DNA of 64,000 nucleotides, taken from Gammaproteobacteria bacterium. GTDB lineage: Bacteria; Pseudomonadota; Gammaproteobacteria; GCA-001735895. Numbering within the stretch: the first letter of the stretch is position 1; every line of letters begins with the position of its first letter. Of this stretch, positions 1 through 7,192 are shown piece after piece. The notes under the pieces were generated by a model. It was not told where the DNA came from and made no database searches. It saw only the letters and a list, made by a program, of their open reading frames with translations. The translations under genes were made by a program, and so were the position numbers. The DNA lies in contig JAOTYD010000014.1 in assembly GCA_029862005.1 (NCBI GenBank), positions 26,735-90,734 of the forward strand, given 5' to 3'.

Positions 1-171
1 CCGACACCGTTGTTGAGCGTCATCGAGACCACGCCTCGTACCGGCAACTACTTCAGAATGCGAATCAAAATGGCGGGCACCGATAACGTCATGGTATATG
101 TCAAATCAGGCGGCCAGTGGTACGTCACCTCGCAGGAAGTACGAGTTGCTATCGGCGGCTGCGGTGGTTGA
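1..171 (+). CDS. soxY: SoxY, sulfur-carrier protein, C-terminal part (5' end outside window)
   Basis: Only the last 56 codons are present, read in frame from base 1. The product ends VAIGGCGG followed by TGA at 169-171. The C-terminal GGCGG arm is the family hallmark: its cysteine carries thiosulfate, sulfane and sulfonate intermediates between the periplasmic Sox enzymes. A beta-rich segment with RMRIKMAGTDNVMVYVKSGG precedes it, as expected for the SoxY immunoglobulin-like fold. soxZ, its obligate partner, starts 29 bp downstream, so the two form a normal soxYZ pair. Seen: intact carrier arm. Known: SoxYZ is the central carrier of thiosulfate oxidation. The rest of the sox cluster (soxX, soxA, soxB) would have to lie to the left and cannot be seen. 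Confidence 0.93.
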   Translation, partial: PTPLLSVIETTPRTGNYFRMRIKMAGTDNVMVYVKSGGQWYVTSQEVRVAIGGCGG

Positions 172-200
172 TGCATTGATTTTGCTGAGGAATTTGCACT

Positions 201-515
201 ATGGCGAAAAGACGTACAAGGCTCAAAACGGAAATAACGGACAACGGTATCCGCGCTACCTGTTTAATCAAACATCCGATGGAAACGGGCAATCGGCTCG
301 ATTCTGACGGCAACAAGATCCCGATTCACTACGTCAAATACGTGAAGTTTTCGATCAACGGCGAGCATGTCGGCACGCTCAACCTTGGCCCCGGGGTGTC
401 GGCAGATCCTTATCTATCGTTCGAAATCGCCGACGTCAAGGTGGGTGATACGCTCGCCTTGCAGTGGGAAGACAACAGGGGCGAATCGGACGCCGTGGAA
501 CGCGTCGTCAAGTAG
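201..515 (+). CDS. soxZ: SoxZ, thiosulfate oxidation carrier complex subunit
   Basis: A 104-residue protein of normal SoxZ length without its own signal peptide; SoxZ is exported piggy-back with Tat-targeted SoxY in studied organisms. Family features seen: start MAKRRTRLK, the segment IKHPMETGNRLDSDGNKIP (residues about 22-40), the HYVKYVKFSINGE strand and a closing LQWEDNRGES region. A GAGGAA ribosome site lies about 8 bases before the ATG. It follows soxY directly. It holds SoxY and helps position the carrier cysteine arm in the active sites of SoxAX and SoxB. The downstream DUF302 gene begins 31 bp after the stop, suggesting one transcript. Confidence 0.93.
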   Translation: MAKRRTRLKTEITDNGIRATCLIKHPMETGNRLDSDGNKIPIHYVKYVKFSINGEHVGTLNLGPGVSADPYLSFEIADVKVGDTLALQWEDNRGESDAVERVVK

Positions 516-546
516 GCGTTTCAGGGTTTACCGGGGGGCTAGAGTT

Positions 547-1272
547 ATGCGTAAATCGGGACTTTTGGTTATATTGCTGGCGGTTATTATCCACCCCGGA
601 AGCGGGTTTGCTCAGCAAGGCTCGGGCACGGATTTGCCGGCCAGCGTGGCGGCGGAACTTGCGCCCAATTTCGAGTCTGGTCCGCGTCTGATCCAGGACT
701 TGTCCGAGGAGGCGCAAAAAATTCGCCGCCAGCAGCTGATGCGTCAATCGAATCGCGTCATGCCGCCGATACCACGGGAGCAAAAAAAGGCGCTTTTCGA
801 CATGATGACCCCGGCGAGCAGCATGTCGATGCGTGATCTGTTCAATTTCATGACGGATAAAATCAAGGCTGATCCGGAATTGACCTTCGACGATGTCGTC
901 GAGGCGATGGAACTCAAGGCCAACGAAGTCAACTTTAAGAAAGTAGGACATAACGAATTCTGGAGGGACGTCAGCGCTTATTCGGGTTTGCCGACTCTGC
1001 GGCTCGAGATACTCCAGTTCTGTGATGCCGACGTCGGTCGGCGCATGCTCGACTTCAGCCCTGAGTTTTCCATTTTCATTCCCTGCCGGATTACCGTGAT
1101 GGAAGACGCCACCGGCGAAATCTGGTTGATGACGCTTGACTGGGACGTCAGTTGGCTGTCGCGCGCCTGGCAGCCGGGATCCCGGCTGGATCCGAAGCTG
1201 GTCAAGGATGCAATCCGTATCCGTGATGCGATGACGCAAATCATGCAGGCCGGTGCCTCCGGAGACTGGTAA
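547..1272 (+). CDS. exported DUF302 domain protein
   Basis: 241 residues from the ATG at 547; an upstream in-frame extension would overlap soxZ and hides the signal peptide, so I reject it. Residues 1-22 form a Sec signal (hydrophobic LLVILLAVII, then FAQ). Residues 23-110 are a helical, charged linker. Residues about 115-225 resemble DUF302: LEILQFCD at 153-160 and GRRMLDFSPEF around 164-174, then FIPCRITVMED. DUF302 proteins are frequent beside sulfur-oxidation genes but have no settled biochemical role. Position behind soxYZ and the export signal suggest a periplasmic accessory role in thiosulfate oxidation; that is inference. Confidence 0.8.
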   Translation: MRKSGLLVILLAVIIHPGSGFAQQGSGTDLPASVAAELAPNFESGPRLIQDLSEEAQKIRRQQLMRQSNRVMPPIPREQKKALFDMMTPASSMSMRDLFNFMTDKIKADPELTFDDVVEAMELKANEVNFKKVGHNEFWRDVSAYSGLPTLRLEILQFCDADVGRRMLDFSPEFSIFIPCRITVMEDATGEIWLMTLDWDVSWLSRAWQPGSRLDPKLVKDAIRIRDAMTQIMQAGASGDW

Positions 1273-1350
1273 GGCAGGCATGATCGCGGTTTGCGTTATG
1301 GCCTCGAGGTAATGCCATTATCATTTTTAATTTATTTGAAAGGTGACAGC

Positions 1351-2124
1351 TTGCAGGCACTGGCTTTTCACCGCTCGCTGGCATATTGCGTGAGTGTCTT
1401 GTTACTCGCCACACTGGCTTTTACCGCGCGGGCCGAAAGCCGCGCGACCCTTGAAATCAATGACGAAATCGAAATCGATATCGTCACGTTCGGCGAACCG
1501 GCGAAGACCGGCATTATCTGGTTTGCCTGCAGACAAGGGGAGGATGCGATCGAGTTTGCAATCGCAAGAAGGCTGGCAAGCAAGGGCTATCAGATTTATT
1601 TCCCCGATATGTTAAGTGCGCATTTCCAGTCGTCCCTGCCGTCGAATATCGCTCGGATTCCAGCTGCAGAGGTTGTCGCCGTTATCGAGCATATCATCGA
1701 CAACACGAGTGCCGAGCGATTGTTCTTGCTGGCCGGTGCACGTGCCGCGGTGCCGGTAATCCGCGGCCTGGCCGATAAAAAATTGCAGCAAATGGACTCG
1801 AAACTGAAAGGCGCATTATTGATCACCCCCCGAATTTACAAAACAACGCCCGATCCCGGCTCCGAGCCGGTTTATATCGATGAAGCCGGATTGTCAATCC
1901 ACCCAATCTTGGTACTGGAAGGCGAACGTACCCCCAACCGTTGGGGATTGCCGCATTTGGCAGCAACGCTAAAAAAATCAGGCAGCCGGGTGCAAACCGA
2001 TCTGATTGACGGGGTACGCGGCTATTTTTATCTGCGCGACTATCAGACCCCGGCCGAGAGGGAAATGACCCGCCAACTCGATACATTGATTCATGATAAT
2101 TTGCAGAAACTCGGAGCAAATTGA
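1351..2124 (+). CDS. exported alpha/beta-hydrolase-like protein with degenerate nucleophile elbow
   Basis: I choose the TTG at 1351 because AAAGGTGA lies 5 bases upstream and it gives a compact 257-residue precursor with a clear Sec signal (MQALAFHRSLAYCVSVLLLA, then TARA). Earlier starts at 1291 or 1312 prepend a non-conserved-looking stretch. The mature part has the strand pattern of an alpha/beta hydrolase. Where the GxSxG elbow is expected, after LFLL, the sequence reads AGARAAVPV, with no serine, so classical hydrolysis is doubtful. It lies between the DUF302 gene and the thioredoxin gene and ends 2 bp before the latter. A sox-linked periplasmic role is likely; activity is unknown. Confidence 0.6.
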   Translation: MQALAFHRSLAYCVSVLLLATLAFTARAESRATLEINDEIEIDIVTFGEPAKTGIIWFACRQGEDAIEFAIARRLASKGYQIYFPDMLSAHFQSSLPSNIARIPAAEVVAVIEHIIDNTSAERLFLLAGARAAVPVIRGLADKKLQQMDSKLKGALLITPRIYKTTPDPGSEPVYIDEAGLSIHPILVLEGERTPNRWGLPHLAATLKKSGSRVQTDLIDGVRGYFYLRDYQTPAEREMTRQLDTLIHDNLQKLGAN

Positions 2125-2126
2125 GA

Positions 2127-2642
2127 ATGGATTTTTACCGTCACCTGATATTTAGCCTGTCGCTGGTTTTAATGGGCCAGCAGGCACAGGCTGCCACAGG
2201 TCAGTTAAAAGAATACTGGGGTGACTTGACGTCACCCGAGATCGAATTACCCGATTTGCAGGGTCGGCAGCATTCATTGACCGACTATCGCGGTAACGTC
2301 GTGCTAATACAGTTCTGGGCTACCTATTGCACGTCTTGTCGTACCGAAATGCCGACCATGAATCGGCTGATTAAAAAGATGCGAGGCAAGCCATTCAAAA
2401 TCGTCACCGTCAACATGGCCGAATCACCTGGGCAGGTGCGGCAGTTTTTACAGGAAGTGCCGGTGGACTTTCCAGTGCTAATGGATAGCGATGGCAGCAC
2501 CCTGAGCCGATGGAAGGTTTTTGCCGCTCCGGCAAATTTTATTCTCGACAAGCGGGGTAAAATCATCTTCACGCTGTACGGTGAAATCGAATGGGATTCG
2601 GATGAAATGGTCAGCCGGTTAAACGCGCTGAGCGAAGAATAA
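2127..2642 (+). CDS. periplasmic TlpA/SoxW-like thioredoxin
   Basis: 171 residues from the ATG at 2127, two bases after the stop of the preceding gene; GGAGCA serves as ribosome site. Signal peptide 1-22 (ending QAQA), thioredoxin fold 35-170. The redox site is CTSC at residues 68-71 in FWATYCTSCRTEMP, and the cis-proline lies in AAPANFILD near residue 137. TlpA/ResA/SoxW proteins reduce periplasmic disulfides. In Sox systems SoxW, fed by SoxV or CcdA, keeps the SoxY cysteine reduced, and related proteins assist cytochrome c maturation. Position as last gene of the soxYZ transcript favours SoxW-like duty, but cytochrome maturation is possible given five nearby c-type cytochromes. Confidence 0.8.
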   Translation: MDFYRHLIFSLSLVLMGQQAQAATGQLKEYWGDLTSPEIELPDLQGRQHSLTDYRGNVVLIQFWATYCTSCRTEMPTMNRLIKKMRGKPFKIVTVNMAESPGQVRQFLQEVPVDFPVLMDSDGSTLSRWKVFAAPANFILDKRGKIIFTLYGEIEWDSDEMVSRLNALSEE

Positions 2643-2657
2643 ATTCATCCAGCAGGC

Positions 2658-3275
2658 TTAACTAGCCGAGGCATAGAAATTCAGCAGCGCCTCGATGTCC
2701 GCCTGATCCAGTTTTTTTAACTGGTTTGACATGCGCCGTGACACGAGGCGTTTGCCGCTCTGAATATTGTTGAACTGCAACCTCAGGTAGGGCGTCCACT
2801 GTCCGGCGAGGATGGGCGCGTCATCTACCGGTTGGGTGCCGTTTTGCAGGTGACATCGTTCGCAATGGTTCTCGTGTAGAATTGCGCCGCGACTGGCAAG
2901 TTCCGGATTAAACGCCTGACTTCTTGGGATATATTTGCGCTTGGAAAAATAATTCGCCAGCCCCTTGAGATCCGCGCCGCTCAATTGCTGCGCGATATTC
3001 CTCATGACGGTCTCGGGCTCGCCGGGCCGCTGAAATTCAATCGCGATACGCGCGTTTTCACGATACTCTTCCATGGTATAGAGAAATCCCTCGTAGGAAA
3101 AACCGGAGATACTCGGAAAAATCGGTAACACGCTGTTACCATCCTGCCCATGGCAGATCTCGCAACGTTTGACCAGGTCGCTAAAATCTTCGGCAGCCCC
3201 GGGAGCGGTAAATATCGCAAGGCCGGCTGTTAGTAGATAAGCGAGAGCACGGTACATGATCCGGACCAAAATCAT
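2658..3275 (-). CDS. diheme cytochrome c (c4-like), periplasmic
   Basis: 205 residues with two CxxCH haem-attachment motifs, CEICH at 38-42 and CERCH at 138-142, each heading a class I cytochrome domain, as in cytochrome c4 and FccA. The signal peptide ends near residue 28. A second possible ATG at 3257 (MYRALAYLL) would give a shorter leader; neither has a strong ribosome site. The gene is convergent with the thioredoxin gene, 15 bp away, and lies downstream of the Met-rich operon on the same strand, with a 134 bp gap. It probably carries electrons from periplasmic sulfur oxidation to the terminal oxidase. The partner enzyme cannot be named. Confidence 0.8.
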   Translation of the reverse strand: MILVRIMYRALAYLLTAGLAIFTAPGAAEDFSDLVKRCEICHGQDGNSVLPIFPSISGFSYEGFLYTMEEYRENARIAIEFQRPGEPETVMRNIAQQLSGADLKGLANYFSKRKYIPRSQAFNPELASRGAILHENHCERCHLQNGTQPVDDAPILAGQWTPYLRLQFNNIQSGKRLVSRRMSNQLKKLDQADIEALLNFYASAS

Positions 3276-3409
3276 CTCTTATCAAAATTATCATATGTAT
3301 GCTCGATAATAATGCAAGCTTGCCGATCCCGATCAGGTAAGCCGGGAGATAATCATCGGTCAGGTAAATCGGGCCCAGGTCTTTGGCGCCGATGAAAACA
3401 AGCGGTACT

Positions 3410-3949
3410 CTATTGTGCGGGCATCGGCAGCGGCATCGGGGTGCCGGGCACCATGCCCCATGGCCAGCTGTGCATGCCCGGTAGTGGATCACCCGGATTG
3501 AGGCCGTATTTCTCCTCGACCGCGCGTTGCCAATATTCGGCGGCTTTCGGGTCCTGCATCGACGCCATCATGTCGTTGTAGGCTTGCGGATTAGCCATCG
3601 TCATCGGATTCATCATCGCCGAGACGTAAGGGCCGAAGAATTGCTGATAGCGGCCTACGTCCTCGTTGTCATGACAGGCCGCACAGCTGCTGATCGGATT
3701 GGCCCAGATGCGCGGATCCATCGACATCGTCATCATCATGGCCCAGGAGTTGGGATCCATCGTTTTGGCTATGGTTTGAGCGGCCCGGTTAACTTCGTCG
3801 GTGTCGGACGCTGCCTGTTGGTCTTGCGCCTGCAACGGATTGCTGGCCAATACCGTTACCAGCAACACAAGAAATAAACCACCGGCTAAACCCGTACTCT
3901 GCGTTGAATGAAACAATTGGTTAAGCTTGATCATAGTGAAGGCCATCAC
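3410..3949 (-). CDS. exported Met-rich protein with single CAACH haem motif and degenerate MNPxxY units
   Basis: 179 residues from a GTG at 3949 whose first bases overlap the TGA of the upstream cytochrome gene (GTGA); ATG at 3946 or 3934 are alternatives. Signal peptide to about residue 42. One haem motif, CAACH, at 89-93. Around it are Met/Pro/aromatic units: MDPNSW at 64-69, MDPRIW at 77-82, MNPMTMANPQAY at 113-124 and DPKAAEYW near 133-140. These resemble the nonapeptide of the repeat protein two genes upstream. The C-terminus is Pro/Met rich. I do not recognise a named family. It is likely translationally coupled to the cytochrome gene and may link the repeat protein to electron transfer; that is inference. 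Confidence 0.7.
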   Translation of the reverse strand: MMAFTMIKLNQLFHSTQSTGLAGGLFLVLLVTVLASNPLQAQDQQAASDTDEVNRAAQTIAKTMDPNSWAMMMTMSMDPRIWANPISSCAACHDNEDVGRYQQFFGPYVSAMMNPMTMANPQAYNDMMASMQDPKAAEYWQRAVEEKYGLNPGDPLPGMHSWPWGMVPGTPMPLPMPAQ

Positions 3950-4302
3950 CGTGAATTGTGGATGATATAGTCGACCGCGGCCCTGACCTGGTCGTCGGTG
4001 AGATTCCAGTTACCGCCACGCGCCGGCATTCGTTTACCGGAAGCGCCGGTCCAGCCATTGATCGCGTGACGATACAAAACCGTCCTGCCGCTATCGATAC
4101 GGTCTTTCCAGGCATTTTTATCGCCGATCCGAGGTGCGCCACCTACGCCCGGCCAGTGGCAGACCGTGCAGGTGCGATTAAATACGGTCCAGCCTTCTTT
4201 CAAGCGCTCGGTTGAGGGTTGCTCCTCGGCAAATGCCGATCCCATTAATAGCGCCAGGCTGGCGCCGAGCCCTAGTAACCAGTTGCGTAAATGATGGTTC
4301 AT
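3946..4302 (-). CDS. small monoheme cytochrome c (c5-like), periplasmic
   Basis: 118 residues with signal peptide 1-25 (ends SAFA), haem motif CTVCH at 45-49 and a likely distal methionine in KRMPARGG (Met92). Length and the layout match single-domain cytochrome c5-type carriers. It lies 60 bp downstream of the repeat-protein gene and overlaps the start of the CAACH protein gene by 4 bp, so the three form an operon. It is expected to shuttle single electrons in the periplasm. Whether its partner is the neighbouring Met-rich protein, flavocytochrome or a Sox enzyme cannot be decided here. Confidence 0.82.
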   Translation of the reverse strand: MNHHLRNWLLGLGASLALLMGSAFAEEQPSTERLKEGWTVFNRTCTVCHWPGVGGAPRIGDKNAWKDRIDSGRTVLYRHAINGWTGASGKRMPARGGNWNLTDDQVRAAVDYIIHNSR

Positions 4303-4362
4303 GCGTCTTCTCGCTGCCTTATCTCGACTGTTACATTGGTCCGCTGCAATATTCCGGTTTGA

Positions 4363-5070
4363 TCACTGGCCGGATTCGGGCTCGGCCTGCGATCGCGGCA
4401 TGTAGGTCGATGGATCGAATGGATTAAAAAATGACTGCCCCTGGGGTGCCTGGCCAGGTGCCTGTCCCGGTTGCATCATCGGATTCCAGGCATTGGGATC
4501 AAACCAGTTGTACGCCGGCGCCTGGGCCGTTGTTGGCAACGAATAAGCCGCCGGATTCATCCATTGCATGTAAGTCGCGGGATTCATGTACATCGCGTAA
4601 TTCCCGGGATTCATCAACTGCATATAGGTAGAGGGATTCATGAAGGTCATGTACTCCATCGGATTCATCATCGCCATATAGGTAGAGGGATTCATAAAGG
4701 TCATGTAAGACGCCGGATTCATCCAGCTCATCCAGTTGTTGGGATTGGCGAATTGCATGTAGAACTGCGGTGTCATGAATTGTCCATAGGTTGCCGGGTT
4801 CATGAAGGCTCCATAGGTGCTGGGGCGCATGAAAGCCGACCACCCACCCGGTGTCGCCAAATTCATCTGCAACGGAGCGCCTGGCATACTCGGCATCGTC
4901 GTCGCCCCTGGCATCGCCATCCAGGTTGACGGGTCGAACCAGTTGGGGGTAACGGGCTGCGCCTGGGCCGCGGCGGTACCCGTCGGTAATGTAAAGTACA
5001 AAGAAGTTATCGGCGGTGCCGCCCACAGCGCGCTAATCAATGCGAGGGGTGCAAATATTTTCCTGATCAT
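4363..5070 (-). CDS. exported protein with eleven tandem MNPxxYMxF nonapeptide repeats
   Basis: 235 residues from the ATG at 5070, chosen because GGAGG lies 5 bases upstream and a signal peptide follows (ends TAAAQA, about residue 37). Residues 81-179 are eleven uninterrupted 9-residue units; consensus M-N-P-x-x-Y-M-x-aromatic or hydrophobic, with variants such as MTPQFYMQF and ANPNNWMSW. Flanking, looser versions occur at 43-53 (NWFDPSTWMAM), 187-199 and 215-225. There is no cysteine, no haem motif and no membrane helix after the signal. Composition (Met, Asn, Pro, Tyr, Trp) suggests a structural or surface-coating protein. A sulfur-globule envelope role is an attractive guess given the sox/fcc neighbours, but I know no family match. 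Confidence 0.75.
   Translation of the reverse strand: MIRKIFAPLALISALWAAPPITSLYFTLPTGTAAAQAQPVTPNWFDPSTWMAMPGATTMPSMPGAPLQMNLATPGGWSAFMRPSTYGAFMNPATYGQFMTPQFYMQFANPNNWMSWMNPASYMTFMNPSTYMAMMNPMEYMTFMNPSTYMQLMNPGNYAMYMNPATYMQWMNPAAYSLPTTAQAPAYNWFDPNAWNPMMQPGQAPGQAPQGQSFFNPFDPSTYMPRSQAEPESGQ
4534..4830 (-). repeat. tandem 27-bp coding repeat, 11 units
   Basis: The eleven nonapeptide units of the repeat protein (residues 81-179) occupy exactly 297 bp with a 27-bp period and no interruption. On the plus strand the units are visible as recurring GGATTCAT blocks. Base identity between units is imperfect while the MNP and Tyr codon positions are kept, so the repeat seems under protein-level selection and is not a fresh slippage product. 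Confidence 0.9.
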
Positions 5071-5282
5071 GGGGACCTCCAGCAAAACCTCAACAGACGC
5101 AATCTTATTTGACAACGTCACGATTGACAGCTTTTTACTTTAAACGTTGTTGGAAGCCAGATAAATACCCCGCAAGATATATGGTTACCTGCCGAAGGAA
5201 CTAGGATTGGATAGTTCAACCGCATAATTGCTGCTGGAGCGAAAATCCAGTCCGGCAATCATCAAAAATTTCTTCGCTTTTA

Positions 5283-5296
5283 TTGATCTGCGTCAA
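5283..5296. promoter_or_regulatory. FNR/Anr-type operator in the divergent spacer 5071-5406
   Basis: TTGAT-CTGC-GTCAA matches the FNR/Anr/Dnr consensus TTGAT-N4-ATCAA at nine of ten positions. It lies 110 bp before the diheme cytochrome at 5407 and about 213 bp before the repeat-protein start, in the 336-bp divergent spacer between them. The family of regulators responds to low oxygen or nitric oxide. I infer anaerobic or microaerobic control of the rightward cytochrome, perhaps also the leftward operon. Nothing else is recognisable in the spacer apart from AT-rich stretches suitable for promoters. Confidence 0.55.
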
Positions 5297-5406
5297 CTGA
5301 AACGGAACCAGCAATTGTCTCGAGTTAGCAGATAATAAGAACATAAGACTTTATCCAAAGAAGTTGTCAATTTAAAACGACTCAATATCAACCGGGGGAA
5401 ACGTTA

Positions 5407-6114
5407 ATGCATATCAAACAAATCGCCAGCTGGCTTCTTGCTTTTACATTTATAACCTGTTCACAACTTGCCTATGCCGATGAAGTTTCGTCGATTGTAC
5501 GCGGTGGAAAGTTATACGATAAATGGTACGCGGTTATCGGTGCCGCCAAGCCTGATGGCACGCATCCGGCCTGGCCTGCATCCAACACTAAAAAGAAGGG
5601 CGCCACGACCCATCGCTGCAAATCCTGTCACGGCTGGGATTTAATGGGCAAGGATGGTGCCTATGCATCGGGTTCGTACAAAACCGGCATCGGTGGACTC
5701 ACGCAACTGCAGGGTGCCGCAAACGCCAAAGTGATTGCGGCGTTGAAAGACTCGACTCACGGATTTGCCGGCAAGATGAGTCAGCAGGATTTCGACGATC
5801 TGGCCAATTTCCTGACCAAGGGGCAATTCGATATCGACGCGGTAATCGATCGTAAATCGAGAATGGCCAAAAATGGTGACCGCGCCAAGGGTGAGTCTAT
5901 TTACAATACTGTCTGCGCTAACTGCCATGCAGAATCTGGCACGGAACCGGAGGGAATGCCTCCGCTCGGCGCACTTTCGAACAAAAATCCCTGGGAGACG
6001 ATCCAGAAGATCATGAATGGCCAGCCGGATTCCGAGATGCCGGCGATGCATGCGTTTGGTCTTCAGGTCGGAGTTGATATTCTGTCTTACGTGCAAACCC
6101 TGCCGAAGGAATAA
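5407..6114 (+). CDS. diheme cytochrome c, periplasmic
   Basis: 235 residues; signal peptide 1-24 (ends AYA). Haem motifs CKSCH at 71-75 and CANCH at 170-174. The N-terminal domain has the stretch RGGKLYDKWYAVIG then HPAWP before the first haem and HGWDLMGKDGAY just after it, a distinctive layout of one group of diheme cytochromes whose partner enzymes vary. The C-terminal domain is a plain class I cytochrome, with candidate ligand methionines in SEMPAMHAFG. A GGGGGAAA ribosome site precedes the start. It is transcribed alone, behind the FNR-like site, and convergent to the rhodanese gene. Role: electron carrier, possibly under low-oxygen conditions. Confidence 0.8.
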   Translation: MHIKQIASWLLAFTFITCSQLAYADEVSSIVRGGKLYDKWYAVIGAAKPDGTHPAWPASNTKKKGATTHRCKSCHGWDLMGKDGAYASGSYKTGIGGLTQLQGAANAKVIAALKDSTHGFAGKMSQQDFDDLANFLTKGQFDIDAVIDRKSRMAKNGDRAKGESIYNTVCANCHAESGTEPEGMPPLGALSNKNPWETIQKIMNGQPDSEMPAMHAFGLQVGVDILSYVQTLPKE

Positions 6115-6166
6115 TAGCGGCCGGTCCCTGGCTAAGGCATGAACCGTTTTTTACCGGCCTGCAAGA

Positions 6167-7084
6167 TTAGTCGGCCAGGCGGGTGGTCATCGGGTTGGTT
6201 TTGTACTGCGTCCACTGGTGCAGCGAACCGTCGTACAACTTGACGTCCTGCTTGCCGACTATTTCGCGCAACACGAACCAGGCTGATGAAGCTTCATATC
6301 CGCTGTTGCAGTACAGGATCAGGCTATCGCCAGTATCGATGCGTAGCGAATCGAGCAGATTTAGGTAAGATTCGCGGTCGAAGTAACGATTGCCACCTTT
6401 CATCGGATTCAGAAACTTATACGGCATATTGCGTGAGCCTGGAATATGCCCGGGGGCGTATACGTAATCCTTCTTTTCGAGACCGACATGATAGCGTAGC
6501 TCACGCGTATCGATCAGCGTCACCGCATCATCCTGCAGCGCTGCCCGAACCTGCTCCATGGTCGCCACCACGTCCGGCTTTTCATCGCCAACCACGTAAT
6601 TACCGGGCGTTACCACGGCTACTTCGGTAACCAGCTCTTCGAGCGAGGCGACCCAGCCCGGATTGCCGCCATCGAGCAACGCTACCCGGTCGAAACCAAA
6701 ATATTTCATCTGCCAATACAGGCGCGCGGCACCGGTGACCTGCCCGGAGGTTTTGCCGAGATGCGTTAAAACCACCGTGCTGTCATTATTAACCCCGTGC
6801 GCGCGCATGAATTTTTCGAAGCCGGCGGGATCTGGCCGCATCCGCGTCATGTTCTTGTCATTGATCTCACGCTCGATGCGGATCTCCTTCACGTTGACGA
6901 GTATCGCGCCCGGGATATGCCCGTCAGCGAAGCTCTCAATATCCTTGCGCACATCGAGGACCAAAACCTCGTCGATATTATCGACCAGCCATTCGCCTGT
7001 GATCAGCGGCCCGGGTAGTTCGGCCGCGGCCAATCGTGACCCATAAAAAAGGCCAAGCATTACCAGCATCACTAATTTCTTCAT
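6167..7084 (-). CDS. periplasmic tandem-domain rhodanese (thiosulfate/3-mercaptopyruvate sulfurtransferase type)
   Basis: 305 residues: signal peptide 1-21, inactive-looking rhodanese domain about 28-150 (where the catalytic loop reads THLGKTSG, without cysteine) and active domain 165-300 with the six-residue loop starting at Cys259 in YCNSGYEAS. Cys259 is the only cysteine of the protein. This inactive-plus-active arrangement is standard for TST/MPST sulfurtransferases, which move sulfane sulfur from thiosulfate to acceptors such as cyanide, thiols or proteins. Export and position between a cytochrome and the flavocytochrome pair suggest handling of sulfane sulfur in the periplasm. It is 108 bp downstream of the flavoprotein gene on the same strand. 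Confidence 0.88.
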   Translation of the reverse strand: MKKLVMLVMLGLFYGSRLAAAELPGPLITGEWLVDNIDEVLVLDVRKDIESFADGHIPGAILVNVKEIRIEREINDKNMTRMRPDPAGFEKFMRAHGVNNDSTVVLTHLGKTSGQVTGAARLYWQMKYFGFDRVALLDGGNPGWVASLEELVTEVAVVTPGNYVVGDEKPDVVATMEQVRAALQDDAVTLIDTRELRYHVGLEKKDYVYAPGHIPGSRNMPYKFLNPMKGGNRYFDRESYLNLLDSLRIDTGDSLILYCNSGYEASSAWFVLREIVGKQDVKLYDGSLHQWTQYKTNPMTTRLAD

Positions 7085-7192
7085 AACAACACCTCATTTC
7101 AATAATACAATGATGCTGAGTCTGGGGGACGCAACCATGACCTTAATCAATTAAAACCATCAGGATCAGGTGCGGCCTGTCACTAGACCGAC

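Noticed and set aside
508..1281. 257-codon minus-strand frame across the DUF302 gene
   Set aside because: Antisense to a gene with signal peptide and domain match; no ribosome site or family resemblance.
4534..4830. Regularly spaced short repeats recalling a CRISPR array
   Set aside because: 27-bp period is continuous coding DNA with no unique spacers; codon-level conservation of MNPxxY.
4471..4929. 152-codon plus-strand frame, His/Arg/Gly-rich with repeated RRIH-like units
   Set aside because: Artifact of the 27-bp repeats read on the other strand; the minus-strand reading has signal peptide and Shine-Dalgarno.
6119..6159. Terminator between the convergent diheme cytochrome and rhodanese genes (GGCCGGT ... 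ACCGGCC)
   Set aside because: Stem of 7 bp with a 27-base loop and the T run inside the loop; too weak to call.
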